DNA from: Toxonevra muliebris
Taxonomy: Eukaryota > Arthropoda > Insecta > Diptera > Pallopteridae
Reading direction: 5' to 3'
Assembly (NCBI GenBank): GCA_963691655.1
Contig: OY829330.1
Location: forward strand, 18,408,182-18,472,181
Length of the DNA stretch: 64,000 nt
The translations under genes and the position numbers were made by a program. The stretch's first letter is position 1. Each line of letters begins with the position of its first letter. Shown here one piece after another: positions 11,362-21,070 of this stretch. Under the pieces are notes generated by a model. That model made no database searches and was not told the origin of the DNA. It worked only from the letters and a program-made list of their open reading frames with translations.

Positions 11362-13180
11362 CGATACAGTGGATAAAGCTGAGAAAATTGACCAAAATTC
11401 CAGCTCCGTTTCGTTTTGCCAGAATTTAAAAAGAGCGATTTTTAAGTTAGGTACCTTAAGTTATGCCGAGGTCTGCTGGCCATGTGGTGGTATATACCGC
11501 AGCTTCTGCGTTGTAGCCATTTCCGAATTATGGCCAATACAGTGGAAAAAGCTGAGAAAATTGACCAAAATTCCAGCACCGCTTCGTTTTGCCAGAATTT
11601 AAAAAGAGCGATTTTTAAGTTTGGTACCTGGAATTATGCCGAGGTCTACTGGCCATGTGGTGGTATATACCGCAGCTTCTGCGTTGTAGCCATTTCCGAA
11701 TTATGGCCAATACAGTGGAAAAAGCTGAGAAAATTTATCAAAATTTAAAAAGAGCGATTTTTAAGTTTGGTACCTGGAATTATGCCGAGGTCTACTGGCC
11801 ATATGGTGGTATATACCGCAGTTTCTGCGTTATACCCATTTCCTTATTATGGCCAATACAGTGGAAAAATCTGAGAAAATTTACCAAAATTCCAGCACCG
11901 CTTCGTTTTGCCAGAATTTAAAAAGAGCGATTTTTAAGTTTGGTACTTGGAATTATGCCGAGGTCTACTGGCCATATGGTGGTATATACCGCAGTTTCTG
12001 CGTTGTAGCCATTTCCGAATTATGGTCAATACAGTGGAAAAAGCTGAGAAAATTGACCAAAATTCCAGCACCGCTTCGTTTTGCCAGAATTTAAAAAGAG
12101 CGATTTTTAAGTTTGGTACTTGGAATTATGCCGAGGTCTACTGGCCATATGGTGGTATATACCGCAGCTTCTGCGTTGTAGCCATTTCCGAATTATGGCC
12201 AATACAGTGGAAAAAGCTGAGAAAATTGATCAACATTTAAAAAGAGCGATTTTTAAGTTTGGTACCTGGAATTATGCCGAGGTCTATTGGCCATGTGGTG
12301 GTATATACCGCAGTTTCTGCGTTATACCCATTTCCTAGTTATGGCCAATACAGTGGAAAAATCTGAGAAAATTTACCAAAATTCCAGCACCGCTTCGTTT
12401 TGCCAGAATTTAAAAAGAGCGATTTTTAAGTTTGGTACTTGGAATTATGCCGAGGTCTACTGGCCATATGGTGGTATATACCGCAGCTTCTGCGTTGTAG
12501 CCATTTCCGAATTATGGCCAATACAGTGGAAAAAGCTGAGAAAATTGATCAACATTTAAAAAGAGCGATTTTTAAGTTTGGTACCTGGAATTATGCCGAG
12601 GTCTACTGGCCATGTGGTGGTATATATCGCAGTTTCTGCGTTATACCCATTTCCTAATTATGGCCAATACAGTGGAAAAATCTGAGAAAATTGACCAAAT
12701 TCCAGCACCGCTTCGTTTTGCCAGAATTTAAAAAGAGCGATTTTTAAGTTTGGTACTTGGAATTATGCCGAGGTCTACTGGCCATATGGTGGTATATACC
12801 GCAGCTTCTGCGTTGTAGCCATTTCCGAATTATGGTCAATACAGTGGAAAAAGCTGAGAAAATTGACCAAAATTCCAGCACCGCTTCGTTTTGCCAGAAT
12901 TTAAAAAGAGCGATTTTTAAGTTTGGTACTTGGAATTATGCCGAGGTCTACTGGCCATATGGTGGTATATACCGCAGCTTCTGCGTTGTAGCCATTTCCG
13001 AATTATGGCCAATACAGTGGAAAAAGCTGAGAAAATTGACCAAAATTCCAGCACCGATTCGTTTTGCCAGAATTTAAAAAGAGTGATTTTTAAGTTTGGT
13101 ACCTGGAATCATGGCGAGGTCTACTGGCCATGTGGTGGTATATACCGCAGCTTCTGCGTTGTAGCCATTTCCCTAATATA
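11362..13180 (+). repeat. right tandem array of 173/146-bp units
   Basis: About 11 units, inverted relative to the left array. The marker GGCCAT(A/G)TGG occurs at 11478, 11651, 11797, 11970, 12143, 12289, 12462, 12608, 12780, 12953 and 13126. Spacings are 173, 146, 173, 173, 146, 173, 146, 172, 173, 173. The array stops abruptly at ATTTCCCTAATATAACC. Open frames in it are products of the repeat, as in the left array. Confidence 0.95.
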
Positions 13181-13607
13181 ACCCGCTCGTTTGGGGGCGC
13201 GTTAAGTTCCGATAATTGTCGAAAAGTCGTATTAGATGAGAAATCTTTCACGATTTGTAAAAAATTGTTGATTGTAACAATTTTAGCGTCGAATACTTAA
13301 TGATTTGAGAAGTTATAATCGAGTGTCTATATAATTTCGTGAAAGTTTTTATTGGAGCTTTAAAGGTCTATGTTTTACTGTGGCATAAAATATACTGTTC
13401 TGTTACTTAAAGAGTTATGTTAAGTTTCTTCTGTTAACGAAATGTTATTTACAGAATTCTGTTATGTTAATAACAGTGTTCTGTTAATAACATTTTCGGT
13501 TCTTCGCCCGGTGCTAACTTCACGCTAGTCAGTGCAATAAGATTTTCCAACGCTTTTATAGTAATTTAAGGTTGCTGATCATGACTGCATGCTCAGTTTT
13601 TCTCCAT
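13181..13607. other. right outer flank of the foldback element
   Basis: The first 200 bases show no counterpart on the left. From about 13390 there is weak inverted similarity to 3340-3510 (AACATAACAG words and CGGTGCTAACTTCAC). Several TAACA/TGTTA words form small internal palindromes at 13430-13490. No coding evidence. Confidence 0.45.
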
Positions 13608-13666
13608 CATATCTAGTTCTCTCACAATATGGACCTGAAGTCGGAAAATGGGATCTTGAGGGGCTA
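13608..13666 (-). repeat. repeat family X, fragment left of the piggyBac element
   Basis: Reverse complement of 18365-18425 (CTAGTTCTC-CACAATATGG, GACCTGAAGT, GGGGCTATTAA). It continues across the piggyBac insertion into 19726 onward, so the two pieces were one X copy before the insertion. Confidence 0.85.
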
Positions 13667-13710
13667 TTAACCTTTAACTGCTGCTATTAACCTTTAACTG
13701 CTGCCGTTTT

Positions 13711-14640
13711 AAAAATTTTAAGGGGAGGAATTTTTCCTTTTAAGAGGAGGATTTTGCTTTACAAGGGAGGAATTTTTCAAAATGTCTTACAAGTTTTCAA
13801 ATAAGTATTACTTAGAATCTAGAGTTGCACTAATGTATAGAAATTTTATTAGAAAAAAATACATTTTTTATTCACAGCTGTTACAACTTCAGTCATACTT
13901 AAAGCTAAAAAGTTTATGAAAATAAAACAAATTCTTAAAAAGAAAATATTCCTTCTTTGGAAACAAACGGTAGTATCAGTAAATAATAATAAAAAAAGCA
14001 ATAATGATTAAAAGCTACAAAAAACTTGTCTTTTTTCTTCTCAAAACCGGGCAAAAAAAGTAGAATGTTATTGGTGGTACTTTGAACCAGCTTAATCGAA
14101 GGTACCTAGAAGGAGGCATCATTTTTTTTTTTTTATATTATATTTGCCGCTGTACTGCTATGTGGAAAACTTAAAATTGCACGAATAAATTTTTCCAGTT
14201 TTAAAGCATTCTTTAAATGAAAAATTTGACACCAAAATTCTTCCAGTTCCAAATCTAATATAAATATTTATATAAATTCATTACTAATTTATTGATATTT
14301 ATTAAATATGCAAACTTACTTTTAAGCGGTTTTTCTACTATTGATTTCAATTGTCAAAAATGACACGCATTAACACAAAGACAAGCAAAAACTTCTGGAA
14401 ATGGAACTTTTGAATTTTGACAGTCCAGCGATAAATAAAGTAGAGCTAGTCATAGTAACAAATATTTCACAGACAGAAACTAAAATAACCCAACAGAACA
14501 TACATATTTAGTTTGATTTACGTTTACAACCAAAAATTCAAGAATTTGAAATAGGAGGATTTTTTCCGATTTGGGAGGACAGGAGGATTGAGATTTGAGC
14601 GGAGTACGAATACTCCGATCGGAGTACCTTCGGCAGCACT
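13711..14640. other. unassigned insert-like sequence inside the piggyBac element
   Basis: Lies between the left terminal repeat and the hAT-like insertion and is not expected in a simple piggyBac end. It contains GGAGTACGAATACTCC (14600-14615), a near-perfect palindrome, followed by another GGAGTAC. CTGCTGCCG at its start and CGGCAGCACTG at its end are inverted. No coding motif. Confidence 0.4.
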
Positions 14641-14648
14641 GCTGTGGA

Positions 14649-16051
14649 TAGTGTTGCCAGAATTTTTTTTTGGAAAACGTCCAAAACAACTTTGAAAAGC
14701 GTCATTTGACATTTTTGCTGCTATTACAAGTTTTCAATTTATGTATTTTTTTATAATTGAAAAAAATGGAATGCGTACTGTGTATATGCCCCTCGAATTT
14801 GCTATGTCGGACTAGACCCGCTTAACCTTAAAAGTAAGTTGCATATTTTGCAAAAATCTGCTAAATTTCGATCTTTTAGCCAGGAATCACAAAAGCTGTA
14901 AACACGTTTTTTAGACACCTACAAATATAACGATGCAATATTTTAAATTACCTAGTATTTCTTCCTCAACTACTAATTCCGTATCTTCTACCAAGTCTAC
15001 TTCATCTGCACATTCTATTTCATTCGTCCATTCTGCGCCTTTTTCTTTTGTTAAGGATGTAGTCTGGTGTTCGAGTTTCAAAAAATCGATTATTTTTTTT
15101 TAATATATTTCAAAAGTACAATATTTTGAGAGAGTACTGTTTTAGACCAAAATTCAAAATAATAACGAAGTTATAGCAAATAGATGAGAGTTTTAAAGCG
15201 TTTTTCTCAAAACAACTTATTTTTGATTCGTCCAAGGGTTTGAAAGAATACGATTGGGCTGAAATTTTAATATAAACAACACGCCAATAGCTCTAGCAGG
15301 TAACAGAATTATTTATTTTTAATCATTTCCTATTTTTTACCCCATTTTTCAACAAAAAAACAAAGTGATTTTTGCAACTTTTTTTAGAAGCTATTTTGTT
15401 ATTTCTGAATAAAAATGTTTAAATATATTACCTGCCAGGATGACTCACAGAACAGTACTTTATTTAAATTTTTTGTTTCTGATGACTTCAACTACCGTAA
15501 TCACCCGAGTTCCACACCTTTTTTTTAGGTGTCCACTTTCGAGGTAAAAAACACTTAAAAAAAGTTTCGTAAAATAAACTCCAAAAATTTTTTTTGTACA
15601 ATGAAAGAAGCCATATAAAAAATTTAAATGATTGAATTTTATTTTGTTATAATAAAAAATTCCCGAAATATACTTGAAAATTAAGCCGGAACACCAGACT
15701 ACATTCTTAAATTTTTCTTACCTGAAATAACCCAAAAGAAAGTTATAACAAAACACGGCCAGTATTAAAATTTACTCAATTTTATTACAAATTTACGCAT
15801 TTTTTAGTTTTAGCACTTTTGACTGGTTTTCTCTTTCTTATTTTTATTATAAAAAATCAAAAATTAAATTAAATCAGTTGTAATTTTTAGTATAGTGTTT
15901 TATTCCTTGCCACATATTTGTAGGTATTCTTTTCAAGTTTCCTTTTTTCAAACTTTTCGTAAAACGTTATTTCGTGCTACTATTTCGTCCAACCGTCATT
16001 TGGCTCTGAAACCGTCAAAATGACGTAGCGGTCGTCTATCTGGCAACGCTG
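14649..16051. mobile_element. hAT-like non-autonomous element inside the piggyBac element
   Basis: Ends are TAGTGTTGCCAGA on the left and, as reverse complement, CAGCGTTGCCAGA on the right, of the CAGNGTTGCCA type. Flanking 8-mers GCTGTGGA (14641-14648) and GCTGTGAA (16052-16059) differ at one base, as expected of an aged 8-bp hAT duplication. No transposase is readable in its 1.4 kb. It carries a further inserted element at 15057-15708. Confidence 0.65.
15057..15708. mobile_element. MITE nested in the hAT-like element
   Basis: Perfect inverted ends ATGTAGTCTGGTGTTC (about 15058-15073) and its reverse complement (15692-15707) enclose about 650 bp of non-coding AT-rich DNA. The target duplication is unclear (TTAAG-type words on both sides), so the superfamily is not assigned. 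Confidence 0.6.
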
Positions 16052-16059
16052 GCTGTGAA

Positions 16060-16400
16060 GGTGGTGGTAAATTTTACCCTCTTTTTACATTTTTTTTCAA
16101 TTACTCTCTTCTGTTGCGCTCTAGCAAATTTAATTCATTTAGTATCTTCTCATTTTATTATCATTATTAGTCAGTTGTGTTTTTGCTGTGGTAGGTCTAG
16201 CATGAGCGGACAAATGTAGATGCTGGTGTAAAAATTACCACTCGTCAATATTTATGTAATTTTTTTTTTGCAAAATATTTTACCACCACCTCAACGTTAG
16301 CGTAAGTATTCAGTAAAAAAAAAATTTACCACACGTCAAACTTAGCGTTAGGTCATCATAAAACTATTTTTACCACTCGTCCGTTTTATTGTTGGTAGAA
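16060..16400. repeat. cluster of TTACCAC-type repeats upstream of the piggyBac ORF
   Basis: TTACCACTCGTC, TTACCACCACCTCAACGTTAGC, TTACCACACGTCAAACTTAGC and another TTACCACTCGTCC recur with spacings of 40-70 bases. The first block, GGTGGTGGTAAATTTTACC, is repeated inverted near the right end at about 19666-19683. Such clusters could be transposase binding sites; this is inference only. Confidence 0.5.
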
Positions 16401-16472
16401 AATGATTTATTGGGAAAACTTTATATCATGGATTGTTTTTGTTACATGATATGAAATTTATGTTTGCAGATC

Positions 16473-16700
16473 ATGTCAAATTCAAAAAAACTCAGTGACT
16501 TAGTAACAGCTCAATTTCTTGAAGACGATGACGAAGTCAGCGAAATCGACGATGAAATTGTCGATCCGAATTTCTGCATTGAAGAAAGTGACGTAAGTGA
16601 TCAAATATGCACAGAAGATGGTACATGCAGTGAATCCGATGGAACTGATGAAACGATTGTTGACGAAATTAAGGGCAAAAGTGAAGAAGCAACCCATTAG
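16473..16700 (+). pseudogene. piggyBac transposase, acidic N-terminal part
   Basis: ATG at 16473 follows a splice-acceptor-like TTTATGTTTGCAG. The 75 residues are strongly acidic (FLEDDDEVSEIDDEIVDPNF, EESDVSD, SESDGTDET), like the N-terminal region of many piggyBac transposases. It ends at a stop; the following sequence MFNKFVENCQKSYSIG (16713-16760, another frame) resembles the piggyBac segment before the conserved catalytic core. The first catalytic Asp region is missing. Assignment rests on order and position relative to the convincing C-terminal part. Confidence 0.6.
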
Positions 16701-16799
16701 CTGCAGTTTCCGAAATGTTCAATAAATTTGTAGAAAACTGCCAAAAGAGTTATTCAATTGGTACTCATGCAACAAAATACAACAAAATACAAATTACAT

Positions 16800-17660
16800 A
16801 TGTTGGCGTACAAAATATTTGAATTGGTAAAAAAAGTTCTTGAAATTAAAAGAAAAAAACACAAGTTTTAGAAGGAAGGGGCGTCACTAGATGGTTAAAT
16901 GATGGTTTTTAGGAATCTCTATTCTATTAATTTTGGCATTCGCAAACGTGAACACCCTTGATTTTAATTAGTTCCCGTTATCGAGAACCCACTGCATTTT
17001 TGAAACACTTACTTTTGACCGTTATGTCAATATTTAAATTTGTGTTAGTATTTTGCAAAGCACACTGTTTTATAAAAATATATTTAATTAGAAAATCTAT
17101 TTTATTATATATATCTATGATAAAAGTAGAGACATTTTAAGAAGGTGAGTTAGCGTTGTATTTTAAAAAGTGTTCTATCCCAAACCGAAAGAAATGATGG
17201 AGCATAGGTTCTTAATTGGCAATATTTAAAAAATAGTTGCACTGATATTTTAATTTAATTTATTTTAATTTTGAAGCTTCTGCAAAAAAAAAATTATCTG
17301 AAAACCGAAATCGGTACCAAAAAACCGATTTTAGAATCAGCATACTATAACCCTTTAGCAAATGGTATTTTTAATTTTTAGTTAGGCGCGTCCAAATTCA
17401 AGCAATAATTTATATAGTATCTTAAAAGGTAAAAAAATTGGATAAGAACTGGTTTTATAAAAAAGGGTAACCGGTACCAAAACAAACGATTCTATTTTTG
17501 AAATCATTGTGCCATAATCCTTTAGGAAATTAAGTTTCATCAAATTCAAATGACTCCTTCTATTTTTGTCCAACTTTTATATAGGGACGGAGCACTGTGC
17601 GTCGCCTTGAAATGATCAAAAGTTCCTTATGGCCATCAAAAAATTATAAATTGAAGTTTA
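16800..17660. other. AT-rich stretch inside the piggyBac element, nothing recognised
   Basis: The words ACCGGTACCAAAAC and TCGGTACCAAAAAACC, each followed by a TTTTxGAATC-like block, form a loose direct repeat (17310-17360 and 17470-17530). No coding motif. Confidence 0.45.
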
Positions 17661-17682
17661 TTGAAATTTATATCTTTTCAAT

Positions 17683-17895
17683 ACATTTCATTTTTTTCAC
17701 AAAGTATATCAACAGCCACAAACACAACCGCTTCGCTTGAAATAGAGACGCCAACTAAAAAATTCAAAAGAAAAACAAAGCGTACGCGATTGTCTGCTAA
17801 GGCCAAAAGAGTAAAGCTAGTTTTTGTGTATACTAAAATTTTGTATGGAGAACATTTTTGGTAAATTCGTCTCTTTCTTACATTTTCTATACAAC
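17683..17895 (+). repeat. duplicated exon-like repeat A, copy 1
   Basis: Almost identical to 38127-38335. It has an acceptor-like TATATCAACAG before CCACAAACACAACCG and a donor-like AAAAGAGTAAAG at the end of a lysine/arginine-rich open segment (TPTKKFKRKTKRTRLS, SAKAKRVK). Base changes between the copies are few. Whether it is an exon of a host gene or part of a repeat is unknown. Confidence 0.8.
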
Positions 17896-17899
17896 TAAA

Positions 17900-18042
17900 T
17901 TTGTAAAAATGAAGACATAACATTGCATGAAAGGAGCACATTTTTCTTCATTTTGAGGAAAATTTACTTAAACGAGAGAAATTTTCGTAGATTCAAATTG
18001 AGGAAACTTTTTCTTTGTTTTAGAGATGGGTATTTTTCTGGG
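17900..18042 (+). repeat. repeat B, copy 1
   Basis: Nearly identical to 38795-38920 (TTTTCTTCATTTTGAGG, CGAGAGAAATTTTCGT, TTTTAGAGATGGGTATTT). In this copy A and B are adjacent; in the 38-kb copy they are about 0.45 kb apart. Confidence 0.85.
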
Positions 18043-18425
18043 TTTAGTGTGAGTGGGTTGGTTGTAATGCAAAAAATTTGGTTTTTGCATTATTCTGGAA
18101 AAAGTGTACGTCGTAGGCCATTCTAATGTTCTGGCACACCCTATAATTTTTAACAAGAAATATTTTCTCCAAAGACAGTATAATAGTTTTCTCAAAAGGT
18201 TTTTTTTATCGGTCATTTATCGAAAAACGGGGCTTAAAACCCCGTTTTCAAGAAGAAGGGTAGGAGGTGGAGGAAAAGTGTGTATGCAAAAATTATTTAT
18301 CTCTTTACGCTCAACAACATTCCTTCAAACACCAAATTCGTATCTGTTGGAATAAAGAATTTTCTTAATAGCCCCTGAAGACCTCATATTTCCAACTTCA
18401 GGTCCATATTGTGGGAGAACTAGAT
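18043..18425 (+). repeat. repeat family X, copy X1 (uninterrupted)
   Basis: Related to 19726-20033 (inverted) and 20197-20513 (direct). Blocks: TTGGTTGTAATGCAAAAAAT, GCATTATTCTGG, AACAAG-A-ATTTTCTCCAAA, GTATAATAGTTTTC, AAATTCGTATCTG. It runs without a break through TTCTTAATAGCCCC, the site where the piggyBac element entered another X copy, so it shows the empty site. Confidence 0.85.
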
Positions 18426-18831
18426 GTGAATAAAAATGTTTTAAAAGAAAAAAATGGTTTTTGCATTGATGTTAATAAAATGCTATAGTTTCATAAATTA
18501 TGACTTTCGCATACACACATGTATGTTCAAAATGTTTGTAATGAAATTTTCTATAAGATAGGTGGGCTAACTTTTTACTACCCATATAATAGTTTTGAGA
18601 TATAGGGCTTCAAAGTTAAAATTTATTTGAAAAATAACAAAAAAATTGAATTTTTCGTACCTATTTTTGATCATAACAGCAATATTACAGTTATTATTGG
18701 CAAGTAATATACCTTAAAGTTTTTGCCTGACTCTTATCTAAAATATGTAAATATCTAAAATTCATTGGCTGAAAATTAAAGTTTTTACAAGCATTTATAT
18801 GAAATATATGAACAGTGCACTTTTTTGAATT

Positions 18832-19330
18832 TTGCCATTTACATGGAAAATTGGGCCCAATCGAAAAAAATCATTGGGATATTCGGATTCTACTATAGAA
18901 AATGTTATCGCCATTCGTTGTGGAAATCCTTGTAGAGTAGTGATATTAGAGGGAAGTGGGAGAAATGTTACTGCTGTCAACTGGTTTTCGTCACTCCAGC
19001 TGGTAGAAGAACTAAAAAAAACGACAAATAACTTATTTAGGTACACTAAAAAAGAACAAAAGAGAGATCCAACCCGAATTTTTGCCTAAAAAAACTAGAC
19101 CGTTGGGATCTTGCATATATGGTTTTACCAAAGATGTAACAATTTTATCCTACGTGCCGCGTGCAAATCGTGAGGTTGTATTATTATCCCCCATGCATCA
19201 CAAAAAAGAAAATGACCAACTTACTGGGAAACCTGCAATGATAGCTGATTATAACAACACAAAAGGAGGAGTGGATGAGCTTGATAAGAAATGCTCCATA
19301 TATACATGCGCTCGACGTACACGCTGATGA
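18832..19330 (+). pseudogene. piggyBac transposase, C-terminal catalytic half
   Basis: Two frames joined by a shift near 19080 give the piggyBac order. GSGRNVTAVNWFSS comes first, then TRIF and KKTRPLGSCIYGFTKDVTIL, then SYVPRANREVVLLSPMHH, then KPAMIADYNNTKGGVDELDK and a CARRTR end. The DDE_Tnp_1_7 family has a catalytic Asp in the NWF motif (usually DNWF); here it is Val. The later Asp of KGGVDELD is kept. A stop follows RTR at 19327, cutting off the usual continuation and the cysteine-rich C-terminus. Inactive by at least three criteria. Confidence 0.93.
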
Positions 19331-19721
19331 ATAAAAAACCTCGAAAATATTGATCTGCCTTTTCTGCAATTGAATTTTTTTTATATGATCTCTTTTATTT
19401 CTTTAAATATGCATTTAAAAAATGCATTTTTAATCTTGGATTAATTTTTATTTTATAATTTTTTAATAAGTTTGCGATGTAATGTTTTTGTTGTATTAAA
19501 AAAAAGGCTTGTAAAATAAAGTGCCAGTTTTGTTGAACTTAAAAAAAAAAAAATCAAATTTCGTATTTATTTTAATTAAAAATGTAGTAGCTTTTTGTCA
19601 AAGAACAAATAATTATCAAAAAACCTTGTTTTTTTACTAAATTTTTTTCGTATAATTAAAGCGTAAAATTTACCACCACGTTACAGACTATGTCCAAAAA
19701 AGCCACCTCCATAGTTAAAGG
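19331..19721. other. 3' non-coding part of the piggyBac element
   Basis: AT-rich, with poly(A)-like runs near 19500-19550, then the subterminal repeat at 19666-19683 and the terminal repeat AGTTAAAGG. Confidence 0.6.
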
Positions 19722-19725
19722 TTAA

Positions 19726-20033
19726 GAAATATCTTTATTTCAACAGATACGAATTTGATGTCAGAAGCAAAGTTGTTGTACAAAGAGATAAACAATTTTT
19801 TAATATACACTTTTCCTTCCTCTCGAAAAAGGGGATTTACTTTTTCGATAAATGGCCGATGAAAAAAAAACCGTTGAAAAAGCTATTATAGTGTTTTTGG
19901 AAAAAATGTTCCTTGTTAAAAATTATGAGGGATCTTAAAGCTCCAAAAAGACCTATGTGGTACATATTTCCCTGAATAATGCAAAAACCAAAGTGTTTGC
20001 ATTTGAACCAAGCTATTCACACTGCGTAATTAC
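19726..20033 (-). repeat. repeat family X, copy X2
   Basis: Reverse complement of X1/X3 sequence; it is the other half of the X copy split by the piggyBac insertion. With X3 (20197-20513) it forms an inverted pair around a 160-bp centre. Confidence 0.85.
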
Positions 20034-20170
20034 ATTAGGCTTCTATATTTATATATATAAATTATGTTGGCTCCACATGGGATGAACCACAGGTCAAAAT
20101 TTTTTTTATCAATTAAACATTTTTTTTTTTAATTTTGTTGGCTCCACATGGAAGCCTAATGTAATTACAA
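20025..20170. mobile_element. small palindromic unit between X2 and X3
   Basis: GTAATTACATTAGGCTTC at about 20026-20043 and its exact reverse complement at about 20150-20167 enclose about 100 bases. Inside, TTGGCTCCACATGG occurs twice in the same direction (20067 and 20138). Possibly a MITE or the loop of the X2/X3 palindrome. Confidence 0.6.
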
Positions 20171-20196
20171 CAACAAACGATTCTATTATTTATTTA

Positions 20197-20513
20197 CGTA
20201 GTGTGAATGGCTTGGTTGTAATGCAAAAAATTCTGGGTTTGCATTATTCTGGGAAATACCAAGTAGGTCATTCTAATGTTCTTGGATCCTTCATTATTTT
20301 TAACAAGGAACATTTTCTCCAAAAACAGTATAATAGTTTTCCCAACGGTGTTTTTTTATAGGTCATTCATAGAAAAAGGGGGTTTAAAACTTCATTTTCA
20401 AGAGGAAGGGAAGGAGTTGGAGGAAAAGTATATATTTATTGTTTATTGTTTATCACTTTGTGCTTTACAACTTTGCTTCAGACATCAAATTCGTATCTGC
20501 TGAAATAAACATA
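20197..20513 (+). repeat. repeat family X, copy X3
   Basis: Direct copy of X1. It stops at ATTTCTTAG, the same place where the X copy at 13.6/19.7 kb was entered, and is followed by the TIR element at 20516. Confidence 0.8.
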
Positions 20514-20515
20514 TT

Positions 20516-20829
20516 TCTTAGTGCCTGGTTATACTGGTGCTCGGTGTTCAACGAACACAAAACTTTTTCTCCCGTGCTCGATCGAGGTGGTTACACTCAG
20601 TTCGTTGCTGAGCTGCTTTTTATCGAAATGTACTGTTCTGTTTAGTAATATTTTGTATGTAATAATACTATTTTGTGGAACAACTCATTGCCACCCTGAA
20701 TACTCTGCGTGTTCGGTGTACAATACACCGGGCATATCGTGTTCGGTGTGAGAGTGAGTAAAGACTCTCTCTTTGTGTTCGGTACAACAACAATTTCATG
20801 GCATACTCGCAATATAACCACAGCCTGAC
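20516..20829. mobile_element. putative MITE with imperfect terminal repeats
   Basis: Left TGCCTGGTTATACTGGTGC and right (reverse complement) AGGCTGTGGTTATATTGCGA are similar. Inside, GTGTTCGGT occurs at least three times and CGGTGTTC once, clustered toward the right end. Non-coding. Confidence 0.4.
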
Positions 20830-20839
20830 GGAAAAACCT

Positions 20840-21070
20840 ACATCACTTCAAATAAAATGGGGTTGCCGGAAATACACTGTTGCATTTTATTGAAAAATAC
20901 TAATATTTTATGAAAAATACTAGACTTTTTACTAACTTATAAATACATTTTTTTCTTTGCCACCCTTTACGTTGTTTGGCTTTTGTTTGTTAGTGAAAAT
21001 GAGTGCTGTTTAAAAAATTACCTAATAATTTTTATAAAAACATGGTAACAAAGTGGCGGAGCTTATTTTA
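20840..21070 (+). repeat. repeat family S, copy 1
   Basis: Direct match to 49575-49815 (CATCACTTCAAATAAAAT, GTTGTTTGGCTTTTGTTT, GAAAATGAGTGCT, AACAAAGTGGCGGAG). Non-coding, about 230 bp. Confidence 0.85.

Larger units (their letters stand above)
3330..13562. mobile_element. large foldback-type element (palindrome with tandem-repeat arms)
   Basis: An inverted structure of roughly 10 kb. The clear arms are 4349-6462 with 9046-10015 on the left, and 10375-13180 on the right. The left arm runs from a tandem array (4349-6360) through 6361-6462, then an unpaired 2.6-kb block, then an inner arm (9046-10015). A spacer (10016-10374) follows. The right arm repeats these in reverse: 10375-11275, 11276-11361, array 11362-13180. 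Weak inverted similarity also exists further out (3340-3510 with 13390-13550, sharing GTGAAGTTAGCACCG), so the true ends may be there. Long terminal inverted repeats holding tandem units are typical of foldback elements such as Drosophila FB and Galileo. No transposase was seen between the arms, so this copy would be non-autonomous. A host inverted duplication is the main alternative. Confidence 0.7.
13671..19721 (+). mobile_element. piggyBac-family transposon with nested insertions
   Basis: TTAA flanks both sides (13667-13670 and 19722-19725). The terminal repeats are CCTTTAACT on the left and AGTTAAAGG on the right. The left end is tandemly doubled: TTAACCTTTAACTGCTGC starts at both 13667 and 13687. 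A subterminal inverted repeat GGTGGTAAATTTTAC lies at 19666-19680 near the right end and at 16063-16077. Its left position, far from the left end, fits later insertions between 13711 and 16059. The transposase fragments (16473-19327) run left to right. Both flanks belong to a repeat-X copy whose uninterrupted form is seen elsewhere in the window. Confidence 0.85.

Noticed and set aside
4349..13180. CRISPR array
   Set aside because: Repeats are 146-173 bp with no unique spacers, in a eukaryotic genome.
11362..13181. Plus-strand ORFs of 72-106 residues in the right array
   Set aside because: Same reason as the left array; no start context, domain or conservation other than the repeat itself.
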